Shown here piece after piece: positions 1 through 8,264 of a DNA stretch of 64,000 nt. Made by a program: the position numbers and the translations under genes. Below the pieces are notes generated by a model. The model made no database searches and was not told the DNA's origin. It saw only the letters and a program-made list of their open reading frames with translations. Positions within the stretch are counted from its first letter, which is position 1. The number at the start of each line of letters is the position of its first letter. This DNA is from Bacteroidales bacterium. Its GTDB lineage: Bacteria; Bacteroidota; Bacteroidia; Bacteroidales; WCHB1-69. The stretch lies in the NCBI GenBank assembly GCA_017649855.1, contig JAGCGA010000003.1, positions 1-64,000 of the forward strand. The letters run 5' to 3'.

Positions 1-228
1 ACACTCTACCCGAACCCGGCGACGGAGATGGTGAGCGTGGCGGTGAGCGACGCCAACATCATGATCACGGGCGTGGAGGTGTACAACGTCTATGGCCAGT
101 TGATCAACACGATCGTGAGCACGGAGAACCCGTTGCGCATCAACGTCAGCGGCCTGGCCGACGGCATGTACTATGTGCGTGTCACGACGGACAATGGCGT
201 GGTGACGAAGAACTTCGTGAAGAGATAA
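1..228 (+). CDS. 3' end of a secreted protein with T9SS type A C-terminal sorting domain
   Basis: The reading frame is open at the window's left edge, so only the last 75 residues are present and the catalytic or binding part is unknown. The segment starts with LYPNPAT, continues through GVEVYNVYGQ and SGLADGMYYVRV, and ends in NFVKR. This is the order of the T9SS type A sorting domain: a YPNP box, a beta-rich body, a G-x-Y-x-V strand and a short basic tail. In T9SS bacteria this domain takes the protein across the outer membrane, where it is removed or used for surface anchoring. A strong hairpin terminator follows 28 bases after the stop. The family assignment of the domain is secure; the protein's identity is not recoverable here. 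Confidence 0.85.
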   Translation, partial: TLYPNPATEMVSVAVSDANIMITGVEVYNVYGQLINTIVSTENPLRINVSGLADGMYYVRVTTDNGVVTKNFVKR

Positions 229-255
229 CCTGGCTGTTAGCCATTAGCTATTAGC

Positions 256-296
256 AAGCGTGCGGCTTCGGGAAACCGGAGTCGCACGCTTTTTTT
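256..296 (+). terminator. Rho-independent terminator
   Basis: A 16-bp stem (AAGCGTGCGGCTTCGG paired with CCGGAGTCGCACGCTT, with two non-Watson-Crick positions) closes on a GAAA loop and is followed by a T-run. It ends the T9SS-cargo transcript. Confidence 0.85.
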
Positions 297-310
297 AGTT
301 AGAAGTTTGA

Positions 311-350
311 AGTTAGCAGTTATCAGTTATCAGTTTTCAGTTAGGAGTTA
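311..350. repeat. Short degenerate 7-8 bp tandem repeats (CAGTTAT/CAGTTTT type)
   Basis: The stretch repeats AGTTAGC, AGTTATC, AGTTATC, AGTTTTC and AGTTAGG with small variations. Similar simple repeats occur in the gaps at 17624-17670 and 55095-55126. There is no coding capacity; the remaining spacer up to 416 shows nothing else. Confidence 0.6.
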
Positions 351-416
351 AGAGTATAAACGATGATCTGAGGTGCCCTCATATAATCGCATAAACGAAG
401 ATTATCCTCTCCCTTG

Positions 417-2096
417 TTATATCACGGTGATCTTCTTATACCGGATCCGTTTCGGTGTTACATTGCCGAGACGCATCTTCTTGTTTTCCTCGTATTCGGT
501 GTAGCTGCCCTCAAAGAAATAGACCTGCGAGTCACCCTCGAAGGCGAGGATGTGTGTGCAGATACGATCGAGGAACCAGCGGTCGTGGGAGATGACCACG
601 GCGCAGCCCGCGAAGTTCTCCAAGCCCTCCTCCAGCGCGCGTAGCGTGTTGACGTCGATGTCGTTGGTCGGCTCGTCCAAGAGCAGCACGTTGGCCTCCG
701 ACTTGAGGGTCAGGGCCAGATGCAGACGGTTGCGCTCACCGCCGGAGAGCACGCCGGCCTTCTTGTTCTGTTCGGTGCCGCTGAAGTTGAAACGCGACAG
801 GTACGCGCGTGAGTTGATGAGCCGTCCGCCCATCATGATCTGTTCGTTGCCCTCGCTCACGACTTCCCACACGCTCTTCTCGGGATCTATGACGGTGTGC
901 TGCTGGTCCACATAGCCCACCTTGACGGTCTCGCCCACTTTGAAGTCGCCGCTGTCAGGCTTCTCCAGTCCCATGATGAGGCGGAAGAGGGTGGTCTTGC
1001 CGGCGCCGTTAGGGCCGATGACACCCACGATGCCGTTGGGTGGCAGGTTGAAGTTGAGGTCGTCAAAGAGCAGCTTGTCGCCATACGCCTTGCGCACATG
1101 TTGGGCCTCGATGACGTTGTTGCCGAGGCGCGGACCGTTGGGGATGAAGATCTGGAGGGTCTCTTCTTTCTCTTTCACATCTTCGTTAAGCAGCTTGTCG
1201 TAGGCATTCAGACGGGCTTTTGACTTGGCGTGGCGCGCCTTCGGGGCCATGCGCACCCACTCTAATTCTCGTTCGAGGGTCTTCATGCGCTTGCTTTCTT
1301 GTTTCTGCTCCATGGCGAGACGGTTCGCCTTCTGTTCCAGCCAGGAGCTGTAGTTGCCCTGCCAAGGGATGCCCTCGCCTCGGTCCAGCTCCAAGATCCA
1401 TCCGGCCACATGGTCGAGGAAGTAGCGGTCGTGGGTGACGGCGATGACCGTGCCCTTGTATTGCTGCAGGTGGGCCTCCAACCATTCCACGGATTCGGCA
1501 TCCAGGTGGTTGGTGGGCTCGTCGAGAAGCAGGATGTCTGGCTCGGTGAGCAGCAGACGGCACAGGGCCACACGGCGGCGCTCACCTCCCGAAAGGTTCT
1601 TCACGGGCGTGTCGCCGTCAGGACAACGCAGGGCATCCATGGCACGCTCCAACTTGGAGTCCAACTCCCAAGCGTCGTATTGCTCGATGAGGTCGGTAAG
1701 CTCGCCCTGACGCTCAATCAGCTTGTTCATCTCGTCGTCACTCATCGGCTCGGCAAACTTCATGCTCACCTCTTCGTACTCTTTCAGCACATCCACAATC
1801 TTCTGGACGCCTTGCTGCACTACCTCCTTGACCGTCAGATTGTCGTCCAACTGCGGCTCCTGAGGCAGGTAGCCGACCGAGTAGCCAGGCGAGAAGACCA
1901 CCTCGCCCTGATACGACTTGTCGATGCCGGCGATGATCTTCAACAGCGTCGATTTTCCCGCACCATTGAGGCCCAGGACGCCGATCTTCGCCCCATAAAA
2001 GAAGGAGAGGTAAATGTTCTTGAGGATCTGTCGTTGCGGTGGAATCGTCTTGCTGACGTTCACCATGGAAAAGATGATTTTCTTGTCGTCTGCCAT
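417..2096 (-). CDS. ettA: Energy-dependent translational throttle protein EttA (ABC-F ATPase)
   Basis: A 559-residue protein with two fused ABC ATPase domains and no membrane segments. The first domain has Walker A GLNGAGKST at residues 42-50, the signature LSGGERRRVALCRLLL and Walker B DILLLDEPTNHLD. The second has GPNGAGKTT near residue 360 and LSGGERNRLHLAL. The length (EttA is about 555) and the linker between the domains fit EttA rather than Uup or antibiotic-resistance ABC-F proteins. EttA binds the ribosomal E site and gates entry into elongation according to the ATP/ADP ratio. The ATG at 2096 is chosen because a -7 box lies just upstream and the further 45 in-frame codons would run into AT-rich non-coding DNA. 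Confidence 0.93.
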   Translation of the reverse strand: MADDKKIIFSMVNVSKTIPPQRQILKNIYLSFFYGAKIGVLGLNGAGKSTLLKIIAGIDKSYQGEVVFSPGYSVGYLPQEPQLDDNLTVKEVVQQGVQKIVDVLKEYEEVSMKFAEPMSDDEMNKLIERQGELTDLIEQYDAWELDSKLERAMDALRCPDGDTPVKNLSGGERRRVALCRLLLTEPDILLLDEPTNHLDAESVEWLEAHLQQYKGTVIAVTHDRYFLDHVAGWILELDRGEGIPWQGNYSSWLEQKANRLAMEQKQESKRMKTLERELEWVRMAPKARHAKSKARLNAYDKLLNEDVKEKEETLQIFIPNGPRLGNNVIEAQHVRKAYGDKLLFDDLNFNLPPNGIVGVIGPNGAGKTTLFRLIMGLEKPDSGDFKVGETVKVGYVDQQHTVIDPEKSVWEVVSEGNEQIMMGGRLINSRAYLSRFNFSGTEQNKKAGVLSGGERNRLHLALTLKSEANVLLLDEPTNDIDVNTLRALEEGLENFAGCAVVISHDRWFLDRICTHILAFEGDSQVYFFEGSYTEYEENKKMRLGNVTPKRIRYKKITVI

Positions 2097-2122
2097 AAAG
2101 ATGATATTTTTGAATGAGGGTG

Positions 2123-2130
2123 CAAAGTTA
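2123..2130 (-). promoter_or_regulatory. Bacteroidetes -7 box (TAACTTTG) for ettA
   Basis: On the minus strand this reads TAACTTTG, matching TAnnTTTG, 27 bases before the ettA ATG. No good -33 TTTG is seen at the usual distance. Confidence 0.5.
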
Positions 2131-2179
2131 CAAAAATCTGTGAAGTTGTGCAATGATGAAGTATTAAACAATAAAATTA

Positions 2180-2640
2180 AGTAATTATATACATGATGGC
2201 ACAACAAAGATGAGACCGACGGCAAAACCAATCGTTTTCATTTAATCTTAGGGCGCTTTATGGAGACACCAGCCCATAGAGCACGCGGGTGGGAAGGCCG
2301 ACATGCGGTGCGGACGCGGCGTGAATGTCCGGCCTCCAACAGCGGCGTGCAAAGGCGCTTGCGTTTACAAAAATGCATGCCTACTGCGTCTTTCCCCTTT
2401 TGACACACGCTGCATTTTTGTTCACGTTTGCCGCCGCTGTCAGAGGGCGGACAGAGCGGGCGGTATTCATGTCGGCTTGATCTTTTGTAACTTTTCTATC
2501 AAGAGAAAAGTTAAAGACTATAATTGTCTGATAGACTGATACTTACCGCAATGCGCAACATCCTCTCTTTGCATAACACTCTCAAATAAAGAGATTCTGT
2601 TTTCACAATCATATTTGTGCCATCATGTATATAATCACCT
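2180..2640. mobile_element. MITE-like element: 21-bp perfect terminal inverted repeats with nested palindromes
   Basis: The 21 bases at 2184-2204 are the exact reverse complement of 2615-2635; with outer AGTA/AGGTG-type bases the ends may reach 2180 and 2640. The 7-mer AAAATTA occurs just outside on both sides (2173-2179 and 2641-2647) and could be a target duplication, although it is AT-rich and could be chance. Inside, a larger imperfect palindrome spans about 2295-2478 (GCCGACATG, ACAGCGGCG and ACAAAAATGCA recur in inverted order). A perfect hairpin AACTTTTCT/AGAAAAGTT lies at 2489-2512. No credible open reading frame is present. The structure fits a non-autonomous transposable element or a BIME-like repeat; an invertible segment is the alternative. 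Confidence 0.6.
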
Positions 2641-2732
2641 AAAATTATGATTTTATGAATTTATGAGCAGTGACGTTTGGATTGAAAGGGAACACCGTCA
2701 AAGTTATCCAATCCTCATTTTCCTAAAAATAC

Positions 2733-2740
2733 TATCTTTG
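2733..2740 (+). promoter_or_regulatory. -7 box (TATCTTTG) for the HD hydrolase gene
   Basis: TATCTTTG followed by CAAAC lies 46 bases before the ATG at 2787. It is a standard Bacteroidetes -7 element; the -33 element is weak. Confidence 0.55.
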
Positions 2741-2786
2741 CAAACATAGTCCAAAGGGCTCCTTTAATTTGTAAGTCTTTGAATAT

Positions 2787-3770
2787 ATGAATCTTTGGAA
2801 GATATATAATCCTGATATTCCACCTTTTATGCAGCCGTTGACGGAGGCGCCGGCGATGGTCCGCTTGCAGCACGTGGGGATGAATTGCGGCTGTGAGTAC
2901 ACCTCCTTCCCGATGTTTGAAGGACTGGACGATAGCTCCCGATACGACCATAGTGTCGGCTGCGCTCTCATCGTATGGCACTTTACCCATGACGTGCGTC
3001 AGGCTGTGGCCGCCCTCTTGCATGATATATCCACACCGGTGTTTGCCCATGTGGTCGATTTCCTGAATGGGGATCATCTGAGGCAAGAGTCCACGGAAGA
3101 TGCGACCGAGAAGGTCATCGCCAATTCTCCTGAACTGATGGAAGCGTTGTCGGGGCTGGGTGTGCGCCTGGAGGAAGTGTCCGACTATCACCTGTATCCG
3201 ATTGCCGACAATGATACGCCGCGACTTTCTGCCGACAGACTGGAATATACGCTGGGTAATGTGCTGAACTATCGTCTGGCCCCTTGGGAGACCATTCAAG
3301 CGTGGTATGATCATTTGGTAGTCGGGAAGAATGAAGTGGGGGAGGATGAGCTGATGTTTGACGACCTTGCGACTGCGGAGGCGTTTGCCCTTGCCGCGCT
3401 CCACATGTCTCGTGTGTACGTATCTGACGAGGACCGTTATGCGATGCAGATGCTGGCAGAACTACTGCGCAAACACCTCAACCGTGGGGTTATAACTCAT
3501 TCCGATCTCTATCTGACTGAGCCTGAGATTATCAGCAAGTTAGAGTCAGATGCCTTGGCGGCTCATGACTGGCAGGTGTTCCGAGCTATGCGACAAATGC
3601 ATAAGGGTCCGCATCCTGAGAAGAGTAGGGTGATCGCGGCCAAAAAGCGCTATATAAACCCGATGGTGCGCGACAAAGGTCGTGTGGCAGATCTGTCTCA
3701 AACTGTGCATGAGGACATGCAACGCTTCCTGGAAAACTCTTTTGATGAAGAGATATGGGGTTGGTGCTGA
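2787..3770 (+). CDS. HD-domain phosphohydrolase
   Basis: A soluble 327-residue protein of the HD superfamily. The metal-ligand pattern is visible as RYDHSVG (His55), LLHD (His79-Asp80) and a following His88 in PVFAHVV. The N-terminal part around it (LTEAP and VRLQHVG) resembles dGTPase- and YfbR-like HD enzymes, which hydrolyse nucleoside phosphates. Which nucleotide or other phosphoester is used cannot be told from the sequence. It has its own promoter. Its 3' end is overlapped on the other strand by the run-through tail of a broken ORF6N gene. No partner gene lies next to it. Confidence 0.75.
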   Translation: MNLWKIYNPDIPPFMQPLTEAPAMVRLQHVGMNCGCEYTSFPMFEGLDDSSRYDHSVGCALIVWHFTHDVRQAVAALLHDISTPVFAHVVDFLNGDHLRQESTEDATEKVIANSPELMEALSGLGVRLEEVSDYHLYPIADNDTPRLSADRLEYTLGNVLNYRLAPWETIQAWYDHLVVGKNEVGEDELMFDDLATAEAFALAALHMSRVYVSDEDRYAMQMLAELLRKHLNRGVITHSDLYLTEPEIISKLESDALAAHDWQVFRAMRQMHKGPHPEKSRVIAAKKRYINPMVRDKGRVADLSQTVHEDMQRFLENSFDEEIWGWC

Positions 3771-4133
3771 TGCAATAAATTTTATCACGTTGAGTTTGGC
3801 GTACGCCTCCACGATGGCGATGGTGGTCTCCACTGCCTTCGGGCTCTTCAGGATGGTAGCCAGCATATAGAGCCCCTCCTCGGTGAAAGCCTTGGGAATT
3901 GATGTTGAATGTTTCTGACGATTGAACCGGTCGAAATTTTCGACCAGTTCTTGTTTCTCAGTCTCTGACATTGCCAAGATGTACCCTTCTGGAAATTTTT
4001 CCGGGTTGTTGGCAACGGCTTCGTTCACACGTTTGGTTTCAATGCCATACAGCTCCGCCACGTCGGCATCAATGATTACCTGCTGTCCGCGCAGGGTGAT
4101 GATCCTGTTTTCTACTTCGATAATGTTTGTCAT
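3546..4133 (-). pseudogene. ORF6N-domain DNA-binding protein, 3'-truncated and running into antisense of the HD gene
   Basis: From the ATG at 4133 the product begins MTNIIEVENRIITLRGQQVI and continues through DVAELYG, NNPEKFPEGY and AFTEEGLYMLATIL. This is the ORF6N domain found in phage and mobile-element antirepressor-like proteins. Similarity stops near VEAYAKL (about position 3792), where intact relatives continue for roughly 60-80 residues. The frame then reads about 80 residues of antisense sequence of the HD gene down to a stop at 3546. I read it as a remnant cut off when the two genes were brought together. It may still be translated as a chimera. It marks the left edge of the accessory block. 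Confidence 0.65.
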
Positions 4134-4379
4134 ACGGTTGTTTGTTATATTATTAAAAATTTTGTAACAAAGATACAATGAATCGTGATGCTTGTCAAGG
4201 TTTGTGTAGATTTTGTTTTCTGCTGGCAATCAGTGATTTATAGGATTAGATTAATAATTATGATACTAAATTGTTAATTCTCGGATTCGATTTTTGGGAA
4301 AATGGGGAGAATAGTGTCAGGGGCAGCAACCCTGTCGATAATCTTTTCATCTCGAACAAAGGATGCATATCGTCCTTTT

Positions 4380-4455
4380 TTCAGCCTGTAGGGCTGAAGG
4401 GGCTGGTGGAGAATGTGGCGTTTCGTGTTCCCGTTTCGCACGCCGTAGGTGTGCG
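4380..4455. repeat. REP-like palindrome cluster in the 4134-4650 spacer
   Basis: The ~500-base spacer holds two clear palindromes: TTCAGCC/GGGCTGAA at 4380-4398 and CGCAC/GTGCG at 4437-4455. The intervening sequence is GC-richer than its surroundings. A minus-strand frame across it has the low-complexity look of spurious frames in dispersed Bacteroidetes repeats. Nothing else is recognisable in the spacer, apart from the start of a short frame at 4651. Confidence 0.45.
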
Positions 4456-4650
4456 GGCAAGGTAGGGCAATACGAAGGCCAGGGGACGTGAGCGTGAGGA
4501 TGCGCGTATGGGATTTTCTCGTTGCATGTATGGTTCGTTTTTTTTGCGATTGGCTCATGGACGGCTGCCTCTTGTTTTGAAAAATAATCAGGTCGCTAAC
4601 GTATTCAAAACTCAGTGTCAAAGGACAAATGCGTTATAGGAAACGAACTG

Positions 4651-4752
4651 ATGATAAGACAAGGCGGCAGGTATATGACGAGCGGCAATGCCCTCGCAAT
4701 TGTGAGGGAATGCGTAGGAGGCTTAAAGCACAATGAGGAAACCACCAAATAA
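4651..4752 (+). CDS. Possible 33-residue leader or small protein
   Basis: The frame runs from ATG 4651 to TAA 4752 and encodes a basic, Gly-rich 33-residue peptide starting MIRQGGRYMTSG. Its stop lies 6 bases before the ATG of the phosphoribosyltransferase-like gene, so it could be the first cistron of that transcript. It is too short for family assignment and could be chance. A shorter version from the internal ATG at 4675 has 25 residues. Confidence 0.25.
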   Translation: MIRQGGRYMTSGNALAIVRECVGGLKHNEETTK

Positions 4753-4758
4753 AGAACC

Positions 4759-5442
4759 ATGAAGACGGTTGACATAGGGGAAAGGATAGACAGAATACGC
4801 CTAAGGATTGGAAAGAACACCGTGCTCAGGGACTTCGGATTTCCATGCTTTCCGTTGTACTGCTACTATCCGACAGATGTGCCTTGCATATCACAGGATT
4901 CTGTCAATATAAGGCGAATGATATGGAACCTCAAGTACGACAGAAACCATATCACCGCTGCTGAACATTCGCGAGCCGTCAGTTTCTTTGTCCCGAAGGT
5001 GGTGGAAACTCTATCTCTGATACTTGGCAGCGGACTGAAGGACTATGTGCTGATGTGCATACCGGCAAAGATAGTGCAGGGCAACGAATTGCGGTGGAAG
5101 GATTTCAGTCGTATCGTCTGCGAGGAAAGTGGTATGAAGGACGGCTATGGTTACGTGTCCATTTTGAGTGAGGGAACGCAGAAGCACCTGCACCTCGGTC
5201 GTGGCAGGGATGTGGAACTGTCATTCGACAGGGATGCCATTGACGGAAAATACATCGTAGTCTGCGACGACATCTGCTCATACGGCAAGACCATGAAGAC
5301 TTTCTGCCGAAGGTTGCTTGAAAACGGGGCAAGGGATTGTATCGGCATTATGCTGGGCATCACCACGCATACCCTGCAACGGATTGAGCCAATAAAACTC
5401 TACGGCGATTATGATTTCCAAAGATGTTCTTCACTCAAATAA
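4759..5442 (+). CDS. Phosphoribosyltransferase-like (PRTase fold) protein
   Basis: A 227-residue soluble protein. The segment YIVVCDDICSYGKTMKTF near residues 175-192 matches the PRPP-binding signature of type I phosphoribosyltransferases (hydrophobic strand, DD, then a T/S-rich loop), as in ComF and orotate/purine PRTases. No ComF-type cysteine pair is present at the N-terminus. FPCFPLYCYYPTD and MIWNLKYDRN are conserved-looking but unassigned. The neighbours are unrelated, so no pathway is indicated. PRTase-fold proteins of this kind occur in mobile elements and in DNA-uptake genes. The fold is likely; the activity is unknown. Confidence 0.55.
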   Translation: MKTVDIGERIDRIRLRIGKNTVLRDFGFPCFPLYCYYPTDVPCISQDSVNIRRMIWNLKYDRNHITAAEHSRAVSFFVPKVVETLSLILGSGLKDYVLMCIPAKIVQGNELRWKDFSRIVCEESGMKDGYGYVSILSEGTQKHLHLGRGRDVELSFDRDAIDGKYIVVCDDICSYGKTMKTFCRRLLENGARDCIGIMLGITTHTLQRIEPIKLYGDYDFQRCSSLK

Positions 5443-5462
5443 TTATAATTTCAAAAAAAGCA

Positions 5463-5493
5463 TATTTTTGCAAACAAAAACACCTCGTGTTTT
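5463..5493 (+). promoter_or_regulatory. -7 box (TATTTTTG) and 5' leader hairpin before the 122-residue protein gene
   Basis: TATTTTTG at 5463-5470 fits the Bacteroidetes -7 element. A perfect 7-bp hairpin AAAACAC-CTC-GTGTTTT at 5477-5493 would sit at the 5' end of the transcript. Its role is unknown. Confidence 0.4.
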
Positions 5494-5551
5494 ATCGGGG
5501 TCTAACACCTTTAAAATTGACAAACAATAGGATGCAATAGATCTGAACAGA

Positions 5552-5920
5552 GTGGCCGTTTCTATGGGAAAAGTTCATAAAATGCTTGATGAACTTGAAA
5601 GCCAGTTGAAACGCCAAAGTGTTGAAGAGAACAAGGAGACTATATTTGTTTTGGCATATGCTTGCAGAGTGTCAATCTTAGACAGAATCGAAGCGAATCC
5701 ATGGATGAGAGGAAATACACCTATCAAGATACCTTTGGGCCTTATACGATACAGAAGCGAAACCCTTGAAAGTGGGTTGCAGATAACAGTCGGCAAAATC
5801 GACGACATTGCCTCTTCAGATTACGAAGTATATAATGCTGTACAGGACATTTTTTCGAAGGGACCAACGTTTTATCAACTGCAGGCATTGCTCCCACCAG
5901 AATATTTACAGAAATTGTAA
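5552..5920 (+). CDS. Hypothetical protein, 122 residues
   Basis: A small, soluble, mixed alpha/beta protein with no recognised domain. It starts at GTG 5552 or, giving 118 residues, at ATG 5564. The upstream in-frame codons back to a TAG at 5528 also look protein-like (DAIDLNR), so the true start is uncertain and an N-terminal disruption is possible. The C-terminus reads FYQLQALLPPEYLQKL. It faces the anti-sigma gene with a 27-base convergent gap. Base composition is AT-rich, like the rest of the accessory block. Confidence 0.55.
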   Translation: MAVSMGKVHKMLDELESQLKRQSVEENKETIFVLAYACRVSILDRIEANPWMRGNTPIKIPLGLIRYRSETLESGLQITVGKIDDIASSDYEVYNAVQDIFSKGPTFYQLQALLPPEYLQKL

Positions 5921-5947
5921 CTCTTCAGATGTGCCGATTTATCGCCC

Positions 5948-6688
5948 TTATTTGAGTTCCTTGATTTGCTTCTCAACTTGCGGACGTATTTTTGTATTGG
6001 GATATGTCTGCAAATGTTTTTCCAAAATAGAGATTGCTGGTTTCCTTTTACCTTTTAGAAGGTAGGCTTTTGCAATATTCCAAGCAATGTCGTCTGTCAG
6101 GTAATAATAAGTGCATTGTTGATTATCAATTGCTTCATCGTAGAGTTTTTCCAAAGCTTTGATGTTTTCCAGAAGATTTTTCTTTTCATCAATGTCAGAA
6201 ATTATCCCTTTTAGCTTATTTTCCATCACCAGATCTCGTTTAAGAGTGTCTTCAAAGACTGTTGTTGATGAATCTTCGCCCCTGACAGTCCCCATTGGGT
6301 CCGAAGTTGTATATTGGAAAAGATCTGACGGAATCACAACTTCTGCAAACGCCTCGCCCATTTCAACAGTTCTGTTATGATAGACGTATTGGAAGATGCC
6401 AATGCATAACAAGAGCGTTGCGGCCATGGAACCAGCCCAAGTCCAAAATTTAGGGGTAAAGACCAATGGCTTTAAACCAACCGCGTCAATAACGGAATCA
6501 TCTGATTCCTGACCGACTGATTGCATATTCTTAATTAGCAAGGCCATGCTGACAGCCCTGTCTTTCAAATCTGAATCCTTGGATAATTCTTCTTTGAAAT
6601 CAGATTCTTCTTGAGATGTCATCTGACCTTTGAGAAATTTCTCAATTCTCTCGTCTCTCTCAATTGTTTCTTGTTCTTCCGTCATCAT
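5948..6688 (-). CDS. Membrane anti-sigma factor with C-terminal TPR-like region
   Basis: A 246-residue protein. Residues 1-60 hold a short charged helical domain (IEKFLKGQMTSQEESDFKEE) of the kind that opens Bacteroidetes anti-sigma factors and binds ECF sigma factors; no zinc HxxxCxxC motif is visible. One membrane helix follows at about 84-103 (WAGSMAATLLLCIGIFQYVY). The exported part ends in helices with the TPR-like sequence AWNIAKAYLLKGKRKPAISILEKHL. Its start codon overlaps the stop of the upstream sigma gene in an ATGA junction, so the two are co-translated. By analogy it would hold the sigma factor at the membrane until its periplasmic part is sensed or cut. The CHAT protease gene is in the divergent operon. 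Confidence 0.75.
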   Translation of the reverse strand: MMTEEQETIERDERIEKFLKGQMTSQEESDFKEELSKDSDLKDRAVSMALLIKNMQSVGQESDDSVIDAVGLKPLVFTPKFWTWAGSMAATLLLCIGIFQYVYHNRTVEMGEAFAEVVIPSDLFQYTTSDPMGTVRGEDSSTTVFEDTLKRDLVMENKLKGIISDIDEKKNLLENIKALEKLYDEAIDNQQCTYYYLTDDIAWNIAKAYLLKGKRKPAISILEKHLQTYPNTKIRPQVEKQIKELK

Positions 6689-7239
6689 CTGTTATCTTCT
6701 ATGATTTGTAAAATGGCATCTTTGAATTTAGTCATACATCTGCTCTTTGTTGTTTTAGCAGAATCCTCACCTTTAAGCCCGCACATGTCTGCAAGAGCTT
6801 TCATCTTAAGATTCATCCAATAAAACCCCCAAAGAATGGTCTTGCATGGTTCTGGCAGGTTCTTGACCATCTCCTTCAAATCCAATTTGTCCAGAATGTC
6901 TGGGGAAGAAGCGTTGTGGACCATGAAATCAATGTTGTCAGTTTTATAATTATAGATGTCAATCAAAGATTCTTCAACAGGAACAAATGGGTTGCTACCT
7001 TGCTTCCGAAGATGCTTAAGCATTTGCCTGTGGCAAATAGACATGTAGTATGTGGATAAGGAACAGTCCTCCTTTTTGTATTTTCGATTTCGGATGTTGT
7101 CAAACAACGCTGTTGCGGATTCCTGGATAACATCTTCCACGTCCTCGGTAGGGACATGGGGAAACTTGTTACGAAGAAAAGCTTTAACTTTCTCTTCTTC
7201 CTTTTTAATGAATACTTCAAATTCGTCAGGTCTAGGCAT
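6685..7239 (-). CDS. ECF-type RNA polymerase sigma factor
   Basis: A 184-residue protein. Region 2 is seen in VEDVIQESATALFDNIRN and the following LSTYYMSICHRQMLKHLRKQ. Region 4 is a helix-turn-helix around LPEPCKTILWGFYWMNLKMKALADMCG followed by a basic tail. A region-4 insertion (GLKGEDSAKTTKSRCMTKFKD) makes it divergent from RpoE-type factors. ATG 7239 is preferred over a GTG at 7263, because the -7 box at 7268-7275 would leave the GTG right at the transcription start. It is the first gene of a two-gene operon with the anti-sigma factor. Its targets probably include the divergent CHAT operon. Confidence 0.8.
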   Translation of the reverse strand: MPRPDEFEVFIKKEEEKVKAFLRNKFPHVPTEDVEDVIQESATALFDNIRNRKYKKEDCSLSTYYMSICHRQMLKHLRKQGSNPFVPVEESLIDIYNYKTDNIDFMVHNASSPDILDKLDLKEMVKNLPEPCKTILWGFYWMNLKMKALADMCGLKGEDSAKTTKSRCMTKFKDAILQIIEDNR

Positions 7240-7267
7240 CGGCAAATCACGCAATAGAAACACTCGG

Positions 7268-7308
7268 CAAAAATAGCATTTTTTCTATGAGAAGAATTCG
7301 TATTTTTG
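7268..7308. promoter_or_regulatory. Divergent promoter pair between the sigma and the CHAT operons
   Basis: The minus-strand box TATTTTTG (7268-7275) drives the sigma/anti-sigma genes and the plus-strand box TATTTTTG (7301-7308) drives the gene at 7339. The two boxes are 25 bases apart, so both directions share one control region. Confidence 0.6.
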
Positions 7309-7338
7309 CCAATTGTTTTTAGTTTAAAATGGTAGGTC

Positions 7339-8256
7339 ATGAGTAAGATAGTCATTATAGTCATTTTGATTGTGCTGGTTTTGGCATTGATATTCGTTGC
7401 TTTCGCACACAATTTGGTCAGGGACAAGGTTGAATTGGAACACACACCATTAGAGAAGAAGTTTGAAACGGTCATCCAAGAGGTCAATGCGGGACTCCTT
7501 GGCAGTGGAGGAAAAACAGTCACTTTTCCCAACGACAAACGCCACGTCAACCTTTTTAACGATAATTCTCCGAATCAGATAATAAATTTCTTGTATAGCA
7601 CTGGTAATTTGTCCATCACATACAAATACAAATTCTTCCAACAGGAAATGGTTTTTGAACGGCTTTTCAAGGGAGTGAGGAACATTAACATTTATAACCA
7701 AACGGCATTGGCAAAAGAATTTGTAGGAGAGGCCTTGCAAAGGAAATCAGAACACGAACACAAGGTCCTAAGTGATATTGAAGGCTTCGATTCCAAAAAC
7801 ATTGATTTATCCGGAGACAGTGAGAATCCTGTTAACATTATGGCCAAGCCTTACGAATCTTTCACCAAAGAGCAAAGGATGTCTGTTGCCGTCCTCTTTT
7901 ACATCATCGGATTGGCAAGTCATAAATCCGACAAGACAATAACAGAGGACGTCACTTTTAGACAAATGCTGTTGCCTCTCCATCTCAAATGGGATGAATG
8001 TTATGATTTTTACATCCGCAATGGAGAGGATTGTGCTCTTAAGAAATTGAAAAAGTTAGGAACATCTAACACGACACTGAAAAGCCGTGTCCTTTATAAT
8101 GCAATGTACATGGCAAAGGGCGATGATTTCGCATCTGATTCATCCGGTTTTGAAAAACTTGTTGACTGTTTCTGTCGCATAGGATTTTCGGAGGATGAAC
8201 TCAATAACGAAATTGAAAAATTAGGCCTTGTGGCAAAACTGCTTAGCTCTATGTAA
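7339..8256 (+). CDS. Membrane-anchored protein with a possible TerB-like helical C-terminus
   Basis: A 305-residue protein. Residues 3-24 form one very hydrophobic helix (IVIIVILIVLVLALIFVAF) and the rest is soluble. The C-terminal ~70 residues (SRVLYNAMYMAKGDDF and LVDCFCRIGFSEDELNNEIEKLG) have the helix pattern with an acidic turn seen in TerB-like domains. That is a resemblance by eye, not a firm assignment. It is the first gene of the plus-strand operon divergent from the sigma factor and is followed after 8 bases by another membrane protein. No enzymatic motif is visible. Confidence 0.6.
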   Translation: MSKIVIIVILIVLVLALIFVAFAHNLVRDKVELEHTPLEKKFETVIQEVNAGLLGSGGKTVTFPNDKRHVNLFNDNSPNQIINFLYSTGNLSITYKYKFFQQEMVFERLFKGVRNINIYNQTALAKEFVGEALQRKSEHEHKVLSDIEGFDSKNIDLSGDSENPVNIMAKPYESFTKEQRMSVAVLFYIIGLASHKSDKTITEDVTFRQMLLPLHLKWDECYDFYIRNGEDCALKKLKKLGTSNTTLKSRVLYNAMYMAKGDDFASDSSGFEKLVDCFCRIGFSEDELNNEIEKLGLVAKLLSSM

Positions 8257-8264
8257 TACAGACA

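Noticed and set aside
2303..2539. 78-codon plus-strand frame inside the inverted-repeat element
   Set aside because: Its sequence comes from the nested palindrome arms, it has no promoter and no protein-like pattern, so it is read as non-coding.
2184..2635. Invertible promoter segment (phase switch)
   Set aside because: The inverted ends fit, but no TAnnTTTG promoter is found inside, both flanking genes have their own promoters outside, and no invertase gene is in the window. The mobile-element reading is preferred.
4274..4621. 115-codon minus-strand frame across the REP-like region
   Set aside because: It runs through palindromes and GC-rich repeat sequence. Composition and lack of domains suggest a spurious frame.
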